Source of the DNA: an uncultured bacterium
Lineage (GTDB): Bacteria; Bacillota; Clostridia; Oscillospirales; Oscillospiraceae
Length of the DNA stretch: 10,476 nt
Direction of reading: 5' to 3'
Assembly: GCA_949286295.1 (NCBI GenBank)
Contig: CASECK010000080.1
Span: 1-10,476, forward strand
Numbering within the stretch: position 1 is the stretch's first letter; each line of letters opens with the position of its first letter. A model generated the notes under the pieces. It was not told where the DNA came from. It saw nothing but the letters and a program-made list of their open reading frames with translations, and made no database searches. This document shows, piece by piece, positions 5,883-10,476 of the stretch. Made by a program: the position numbers and the translations under genes.

Positions 5883-8183
5883 TCACTTCCCCGCGGTGCC
5901 CGCCGCGGCCTTTTTCGTCCCAGGGGACTTCTTGGCCGCGGGGGCCTTTTTTGCGGCGGCAGTTTTCTTGGCGGCGGTCTTTTTGGCGGCGGGTTTCTTC
6001 TCCGGCGCCGCCCCGTCCTCCTGGGCCGCAGCGGGCTTTCGCCAGCCGCCCCGCTTCTCCTCGGGGGTGAAGTTGGCGCAGCCCTCCTGGATGCAGAAGG
6101 GCTTCCTGGCCCCCTTGCCCGGCTTTTTGAACATGGTCTGGCCGCACACGGGACAGTTGTCCTTCACCGGCACGTCCCAGGTCATAAAGTCGCACGTGCG
6201 GCTGCCGTCCTTGCCGGTCTGATGCTCGCAGCAGTAGTAGGTGTACTGCTTGCCCGTCTTTTTGCTCTTGCCGGTGCGCTTAAACAGCCGGCCGCCGCAC
6301 TTGGGACACCGGCCGGGCATCTCCACCACCAGGGGCATGGTGAAATCGCACTCAGGCCAGCCGGGGCAGGCCAAAAAGCGGCCGAACCGGCCGGACTTGA
6401 CCACCAAGTTGCGCCCGCACTGGGGACAGACCTCCTCGGACACCTCGTCGGGGACCTTGATGCGCTCCCCGTCCAGGTCCTGCTCGGCCTGCTTCAGCTC
6501 AGCCTCAAAGTCCTTGTAAAATCCGGCCAGCAGGGCCTTCCAGTCGGCCTGGCCCTCCTCCACCTGGTCCAGTTTCTCCTCCATCTGGGCGGTGAAGTCA
6601 TAGTCCACAATATCCCGGAACTTGTCCTTCATCAGGCCGGTGACCACCTCGCCCAGGGGCGTGGGGCGCAGGGCCTTGCCCCCCTCCTTGACCACATACT
6701 CCCGGTTGAGGATGGTGGTGATGGTGGGGGCATAGGTGGACGGGCGGCCGATGCCCTGCTCCTCCAGCGCCCGGATGAGGGAGGCCTCGGAGTACCGGGC
6801 GGGGGGCTGGGTAAAATGCTGGACCTTCTCCAGGGCTTTGCCGGTCAGGGCCTCCCCCTCCCGCAGGTCGGGCAGGGGAGAGGTGCGCTGCTCCTCCTCC
6901 TCGTCCCGGCCCTCCTCGTACACGGCGGTGAAGCCGGCGAACTTCAGGCTGGAGTGGCTGGCCCGGAACACATAGCCGGAGTTGTCCACATCGATGGACA
7001 GGCTGTCGTAGACGGCGGCGGACATCTGGCAGGCCAAAAAACGGCTCCAGATCAACTTATAGAGCTTAAACTGCTCAGCCGTCAGGTCCTTCTTGATGTC
7101 CTCGGGCACCAGGGTCACGTCGGAGGGGCGGATGGCCTCGTGGGCGTCCTGGGCGTTGCCCCGGGTCTTGAAATGCCTGGCCTGGGCGGGGCGGTATTCC
7201 CGGCCGTACCGCTGGGCGATGAAGCTCCGGGCGGCGGACAGGGCCTCCTCGGACAGGCGCAGGGAGTCGGTACGCATATAGGTAATCAGGCCCACGGCCC
7301 CCTGGCCGGACAGCTCCACGCCCTCGTACAGCTGCTGGGCGATGGACATGGTGCGGGCGGGGGACATATTCAGCTTGCGGCTGGCCTCCTGCTGGAGGGT
7401 GGAGGTGGTGAAGGGCGGGGCGGGCTGTCGGTTTTTCTCCTGCCGGCGCACCTTGGCCACCGTCCAGCTCCCCCGGCCCACCGCGTCCATGACGGCCTGG
7501 GCCTCCTCCCGGCTGGCCAGCTCCATTTTCTTCTCCCGGCCGTAGAACTGGGCCCGGAAGGCCCCCATGTTGGGGGCCACCCGCTCCAGGTCCGCCTCGA
7601 TGGTCCAGTACTCCTGGGGGACGAAGGCGCGAATCTCCTCCTCCCGCTCCACCACCAGGCGGGTGGCCACCGACTGGACCCGCCCGGCGGACAGGCCCCG
7701 GCGGATTTTCCGCCACAGCAGCGGGGAGAGCTGGTAGCCCACGATTCGGTCCAAAATACGCCGGGCCTGCTGGGCGTCCACCAGGTTCTGGTCGATGGCC
7801 CGGGGGGCGGCGATGGCCTGGTTGACCACGCTGTTGGTAATCTCGTTGAAGGTCACCCGGTAGGTCTTGTCATCCGGGATGCCCAGCAGCTCCTTCAGGT
7901 GCCAGGAGATGGCCTCCCCCTCCCGGTCCGGGTCGGTGGCCAGATAGACCCTGCCGCTGCGCTTGGCGGCCCGTTTGAGGTCGGCGATGACGTCCTCCTT
8001 GCCCTTGATGGGCTGGTAGTCGGGGACAAAGCCGTGCTCGATGTCCACGCTCAGCTTGCTCTTGGGCAGGTCCCGGACGTGGCCCATAGAGGCCTTGACC
8101 TCATAGCCGGGGCCCAGATACTTGCCGATGGTCTTGGCCTTGGACGGGGACTCGACGATCACTAAATCCGTTTTATTTGCCAC
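5883..8183 (-). CDS. topA: DNA topoisomerase I (type IA) with Lys/Ala-rich tail
   Basis: TopA relaxes negative supercoils by transient cleavage of one strand. The 766-residue protein has an N-terminal Toprim domain (DLVIVESPSKAKTIG, 6-20; TDPDREGEA, 83-91). The catalytic tyrosine is Y302 in GLITYMRTDS. Three C-terminal four-cysteine zinc motifs follow: C586/C589/C606/C612, C626/C629/C651 or C652/C664, and C677/C680/C697/C702. After these comes a basic, low-complexity tail (about 714-766) of repeated AAKK-type units. The start is GTG at 8183, preceded by GGAGGT with an 8-base spacer; the open frame continues 19 codons further up without support. dprA is 78 bases upstream and trmFO 8 bases downstream, all on one strand. 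Confidence 0.97.
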   Translation of the reverse strand: MANKTDLVIVESPSKAKTIGKYLGPGYEVKASMGHVRDLPKSKLSVDIEHGFVPDYQPIKGKEDVIADLKRAAKRSGRVYLATDPDREGEAISWHLKELLGIPDDKTYRVTFNEITNSVVNQAIAAPRAIDQNLVDAQQARRILDRIVGYQLSPLLWRKIRRGLSAGRVQSVATRLVVEREEEIRAFVPQEYWTIEADLERVAPNMGAFRAQFYGREKKMELASREEAQAVMDAVGRGSWTVAKVRRQEKNRQPAPPFTTSTLQQEASRKLNMSPARTMSIAQQLYEGVELSGQGAVGLITYMRTDSLRLSEEALSAARSFIAQRYGREYRPAQARHFKTRGNAQDAHEAIRPSDVTLVPEDIKKDLTAEQFKLYKLIWSRFLACQMSAAVYDSLSIDVDNSGYVFRASHSSLKFAGFTAVYEEGRDEEEEQRTSPLPDLREGEALTGKALEKVQHFTQPPARYSEASLIRALEEQGIGRPSTYAPTITTILNREYVVKEGGKALRPTPLGEVVTGLMKDKFRDIVDYDFTAQMEEKLDQVEEGQADWKALLAGFYKDFEAELKQAEQDLDGERIKVPDEVSEEVCPQCGRNLVVKSGRFGRFLACPGWPECDFTMPLVVEMPGRCPKCGGRLFKRTGKSKKTGKQYTYYCCEHQTGKDGSRTCDFMTWDVPVKDNCPVCGQTMFKKPGKGARKPFCIQEGCANFTPEEKRGGWRKPAAAQEDGAAPEKKPAAKKTAAKKTAAAKKAPAAKKSPGTKKAAAGTAGK

Positions 8184-8261
8184 GTTGGAATACCTCCAAA
8201 GATTGTTCTCAAGTTCATGCCCGGGGGCGCTTCTCCCCACGGCGGTACGGCCCTGGGCGGG

Positions 8262-9494
8262 CTACTCCTCCAGCTCCACCAGGGCGGAAAACCGCCGGCC
8301 GGGCCGCTCCTCCACCGCGCCCTGGACCTGGAGCATGGTCAGGGCGGAGAGCACATAGCGGGCGGGAATCTGGGTGGCCTCCACCACCTCGTCCGCCGAC
8401 AGGGGCTTGCCGGCCAGCACAGCCAGGATGGCCAGCTCGTCGTCGGTGAAGCGGCTGCGCTGCTGCTGCCGGGGAATCACCTCCCGGCCGGAGGCGGCGC
8501 CGGTTTGCTCCGGCCGCTCCTCCTCCGGGGCCGCGCCGGAGGGCTGCGGCGGCTCGGGCGTCCCCTCCATCCTGGCCCGGACCACCTGGGGCGGCAGGGG
8601 CGCGGCGGCGGACAGTTTGCCCGGAAAGCGGTCCCAGTATTCCTCCAAAATATCCCGGCCGCAGGTGACCAGCTTGGCCCCCTGCTGAATCAGCCGGTTG
8701 GTCCCCTCGCTCATCTGGGCGTTGATGGCCCCGGGGACGGCGAACACATCCCGGTCCTGGTCGATGGCGTGGCTCACCGTGAGCATGGTGCCCCCGAAGG
8801 GGCGGCACTCCACCGCCAGCACCCCCAGGGACAGTCCGCTGAGAATGCGGTTGCGAGGGCCGTAGTGCTCGCCCCGGACCTGGGTGCCCGGGGGATACTC
8901 GCTCACCAGCGCCCCCGCCGCGGCCACATCCTGGGCCAGGAAGCGGCTACTCCTGGGACTGATGGCGTCCACGCCGCCGGGCAGCAGGCAGACCACCGTC
9001 CCGCCGCCCTTCAGCGCGCCCCGGATGGCGCAGCTGTCCACCCCCCGGGCCACCCCGGACATCACCACCGCGCCCCCGGCGGCCAGCTCCAGCCCTATCT
9101 TCTCCGCGGCGTACCGGCCGTACTCTGAGGGCTCCCTGGCCCCCACCACGGCGATGGCCGCCTCCTCGTCAAAGCGCAGCTTCCTGCCCTTGAGGTACAG
9201 CACCGCGGGCGGGCAGGCAATCTGCCGCAGCCGCTGGGGGTAGGCGGCGTCCTGGGCGGTCATGATGTCCACCCCCAGCCGGTCGCACTCGGCCAAAATC
9301 CGCTCGGCCCCGTCCAGGCTCTTGTCCATCAACGCCTGCCGCTGGGCCTGTCCCAGAGGCAGAGGCTCATACTCCTCCAAACCGGCGTAATAGGCCCGCT
9401 CCGGGGTGAGAAAATGGTCCAGCACCGCCAGGGCCTTCCCGCTGTCCATCCCCTTCCGGGTGGTCAGCCACAGCCAGTATTTCAGCTCGGACAT
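8262..9494 (-). CDS. dprA: DNA-processing protein DprA
   Basis: DprA binds incoming single-stranded DNA and loads RecA during natural transformation. The 410-residue protein has an N-terminal helical region (1-90) and a Rossmann-like core (about 95-288). The core carries VVGAREPSEYGRYAAEKIG (117-135), SGVARGVDSCAI (146-157), GEHYGPRNRILSGLS (208-222) and DVFAVPGAINAQMSEGTNRL (249-268). A Pro/Glu/Gln-rich linker (about 298-347) leads to a C-terminal winged-helix-like domain (350-405). The linker makes it longer than many homologues. The start at 9494 has a purine-rich ribosome binding site. It follows the RNA methyltransferase gene by 23 bases. DprA is common in species not known to be competent, so it does not by itself show transformation here. 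Confidence 0.95.
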   Translation of the reverse strand: MSELKYWLWLTTRKGMDSGKALAVLDHFLTPERAYYAGLEEYEPLPLGQAQRQALMDKSLDGAERILAECDRLGVDIMTAQDAAYPQRLRQIACPPAVLYLKGRKLRFDEEAAIAVVGAREPSEYGRYAAEKIGLELAAGGAVVMSGVARGVDSCAIRGALKGGGTVVCLLPGGVDAISPRSSRFLAQDVAAAGALVSEYPPGTQVRGEHYGPRNRILSGLSLGVLAVECRPFGGTMLTVSHAIDQDRDVFAVPGAINAQMSEGTNRLIQQGAKLVTCGRDILEEYWDRFPGKLSAAAPLPPQVVRARMEGTPEPPQPSGAAPEEERPEQTGAASGREVIPRQQQRSRFTDDELAILAVLAGKPLSADEVVEATQIPARYVLSALTMLQVQGAVEERPGRRFSALVELEE

Positions 9495-9517
9495 CTCCCC
9501 GTCCCCCTTCCGGCCGG

Positions 9518-10291
9518 TTATTCCTCCAGCCGCTCCTCCTGCCGGCACATCTCCCACAGCACGACGGCCGCCGCGGCCGCCGCGTTCAGCGACTCGCACC
9601 GCGCCCGCATGGGAATGCGGACGGTCTGCCGGCACAGCTCCAGCACCTGCCGGGACACCCCCCGCCCCTCGCTGCCGATGACCACCGCGCAGCGCTCCAG
9701 CCGGGCCTGGCGCAGGTCCAGGGTGTCCGCCCGGACAGCGGCGGCATACAGGGGCAGGCCGGAGCGCTCCAGCAGGCCGGGCAGCTGCCCGGCCTGCATC
9801 TGATAGACCGGCAGGCGGAAGCAGGCCCCCATGGTGGCCCGGACCACCTTGGGGGAAAAGGGGTCGGCGCAGCCGGGCAGCAGAATCAGCCCGTCCGCCC
9901 CCAGGGCGTCGGCGGTGCGCCAGATGGCGCCCACATTCCCCGGGTCCTGCACCCCGTCCAGCACCAGGTACCGCCGCCCGGGCAGCCGCTCCGGCGGGGC
10001 GGTATCTGGCAGGGGGGCGAGAAACAGCACCCCCTGGGGGGTCTTGGTGTCGCACAGGCTCTCCAGCAGGTCCCGGGGGACCTCCACCCCCCGAGCTCCG
10101 GGAGGGACGGGCACACCGGCCCCCCGGGCGGCCACCACCGTGTCCACCGCCACGCCGGCCTTTTCCGCCTCCTCCAGCAGCTTGGGGCCCTCGGCGCAGA
10201 ACAGGCCCAGTTGGGTCCGGGCCTCCCGCTGCTGATTTAGCCTCCTGATTTGCAGGGCCAGCGGATTGTGCCGGCTGGTAATCTGCTCCAC
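9518..10291 (-). CDS. TrmH/SpoU-family RNA 2'-O-methyltransferase
   Basis: This protein belongs to the SPOUT class of RNA ribose methyltransferases that use S-adenosylmethionine. An N-terminal substrate-binding domain (about 1-95; ITSRHNP, then LFCAEGPKLLEEA) precedes the knotted catalytic domain. Motif 1 is LDGVQDPGNVGAIWRTADAL (111-130; N119 and R125 conserved), motif 2 is VIGSEGRGVS (204-213; E208) and motif 3 is IPMRARCESLNAAAAAAV (226-243). Motif 3 has MRARCESLN where many members have MxGxxESLN. The N-terminus resembles the YsgA-like group more than true RlmB, so the rRNA or tRNA target is not assigned. The start is GTG at 10291, 7 bases after AAGGAGG. It is the first gene after the promoter at 10355-10383. 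Confidence 0.92.
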   Translation of the reverse strand: MEQITSRHNPLALQIRRLNQQREARTQLGLFCAEGPKLLEEAEKAGVAVDTVVAARGAGVPVPPGARGVEVPRDLLESLCDTKTPQGVLFLAPLPDTAPPERLPGRRYLVLDGVQDPGNVGAIWRTADALGADGLILLPGCADPFSPKVVRATMGACFRLPVYQMQAGQLPGLLERSGLPLYAAAVRADTLDLRQARLERCAVVIGSEGRGVSRQVLELCRQTVRIPMRARCESLNAAAAAAVVLWEMCRQEERLEE

Positions 10292-10318
10292 GGCGGCCCC
10301 TCCTTCCCCCGTCAGGCT

Positions 10319-10340
10319 CAGGCCCGCTCCGCCGGGCCTG
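10319..10340 (-). promoter_or_regulatory. hairpin in the leader of the methyltransferase-dprA-topA unit
   Basis: CAGGCCCG (10319-10326) and CGGGCCTG (10333-10340) form a perfect 8-bp GC-rich stem with a 6-base loop. It lies between the predicted transcription start (about 10348) and the ribosome binding site (about 10299-10305). No U-tract follows, so it is not a terminator. It may stabilise the mRNA 5' end or affect translation; neither role is shown by the sequence. Confidence 0.6.
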
Positions 10341-10354
10341 GAATTCTTTCACTT

Positions 10355-10383
10355 ATATTAAAGGTATCATTTCCCGTTGTCAA
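10355..10383 (-). promoter_or_regulatory. sigma-A promoter of the methyltransferase-dprA-topA-trmFO unit
   Basis: On the minus strand a perfect TTGACA (10378-10383) is followed after exactly 17 bases by TAATAT (10355-10360), one base from consensus. The predicted start is near 10348, giving a leader of about 57 bases. The promoter begins 22 bases after the dapF stop codon. Because no comparable site or terminator occurs before trmFO, it probably drives all four genes. Confidence 0.88.
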
Positions 10384-10405
10384 GCTATCTTTTTCCGCCG
10401 CCCGG

Positions 10406-10476
10406 TCAGATGGCGGCAATCTCCCCCTCAACCACTGTGCGGGCGGGTCCGGTCATCACCACCCGCTCCCCCTCCG
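10406..10476 (-). CDS. dapF: diaminopimelate epimerase, C-terminal end (partial)
   Basis: Only the last 23 codons and stop lie in the window; the gene continues beyond base 10476. The visible peptide, EGERVVMTGPARTVVEGEI followed by AAI, fits the conserved C-terminus of DapF, where a V-x-MTGPA-x-x-V-x-x-GE/D pattern is usual. DapF interconverts LL- and meso-diaminopimelate for lysine and peptidoglycan synthesis. The call rests on this short motif alone. No terminator is seen between its stop and the next promoter, so some readthrough into the following unit is possible. Confidence 0.75.
   Translation of the reverse strand, partial: EGERVVMTGPARTVVEGEIAAI

Noticed and set aside
4858..6222. 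454-codon plus-strand open frame antisense to trmFO and the topA tail
   Set aside because: It has no recognisable domain and crosses two real genes; codon-position GC bias explains the lack of stops.
6222..8165. 647-codon open frame on the plus strand, antisense to topA
   Set aside because: Its product is a Gly/Leu/His-rich low-complexity protein with no recognisable domain. It is the complement-frame shadow of a GC-rich gene whose zinc and Toprim motifs are unambiguous on the other strand.
9518..10291. Assignment of the methyltransferase as rlmB (23S G2251)
   Set aside because: The catalytic motifs fit the whole TrmH/SpoU superfamily, and the N-terminal domain looks closer to the YsgA-like group, so a specific target is not supported.
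9495..10352. Long N-terminal extension of DprA overlapping the RNA methyltransferase gene
   Set aside because: The extension is a Gly/Arg/Pro-rich shadow of the methyltransferase frame. DprA similarity begins at MSELKYWLWLT near 9494.

Overview
The window looks like chromosomal core sequence from a GC-rich, endospore-forming Firmicute, most likely a gut-type Oscillospiraceae/Ruminococcaceae relative (Flavonifractor or Oscillibacter-like). That placement is inferred from high GC combined with spoVAD/spoVAE, TrmFO and clostridial gene neighbours. No phage, CRISPR or toxin locus is visible. Nearly all of the DNA is coding, and the very long antisense open frames are by-products of the GC content.

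From left to right: bases 1-257 are non-coding and structured, with a terminator-like hairpin, a decayed copy of the era 3' end and a palindrome-rich insert. Next come era and ybeY on the minus strand, reading leftwards from a consensus sigma-A promoter. Divergent from ybeY is a two-gene sporulation unit, spoVAD-spoVAE (+), with a candidate forespore sigma-G promoter. This unit meets plsX (-) head-on at a strong bidirectional terminator. Bases 4301-4569 are non-coding and hold a second gene-tail copy, this time of trmFO, followed by a second insert. The rest is a tightly packed minus-strand unit: a TrmH/SpoU-family RNA methyltransferase, dprA, topA and trmFO, probably read from a consensus sigma-A promoter at 10355-10383 and possibly continuing into plsX. 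The last 71 bases are the C-terminus of dapF.

The genes are housekeeping functions. They cover ribosome maturation (Era, YbeY, the RNA methyltransferase), tRNA U54 methylation (TrmFO), DNA topology and DNA uptake (TopA, DprA), phospholipid precursor synthesis (PlsX), lysine/peptidoglycan precursor synthesis (DapF) and dipicolinic acid loading of the spore (SpoVAD, SpoVAE).

The most unusual signal is a repeated architecture seen twice. The last 43-72 bp of a gene (era, trmFO) are duplicated 214 or 218 bp downstream, and a 146-157 bp hairpin-rich segment lies between the two copies. The two inserts are related: without any gap, their outer 34 bp match at 25 positions, and a CGGGCGnnGT motif follows at the same offset. 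This suggests a small repeat or mobile element family that sits directly after stop codons and is flanked by unusually long direct repeats of its host gene's 3' end.
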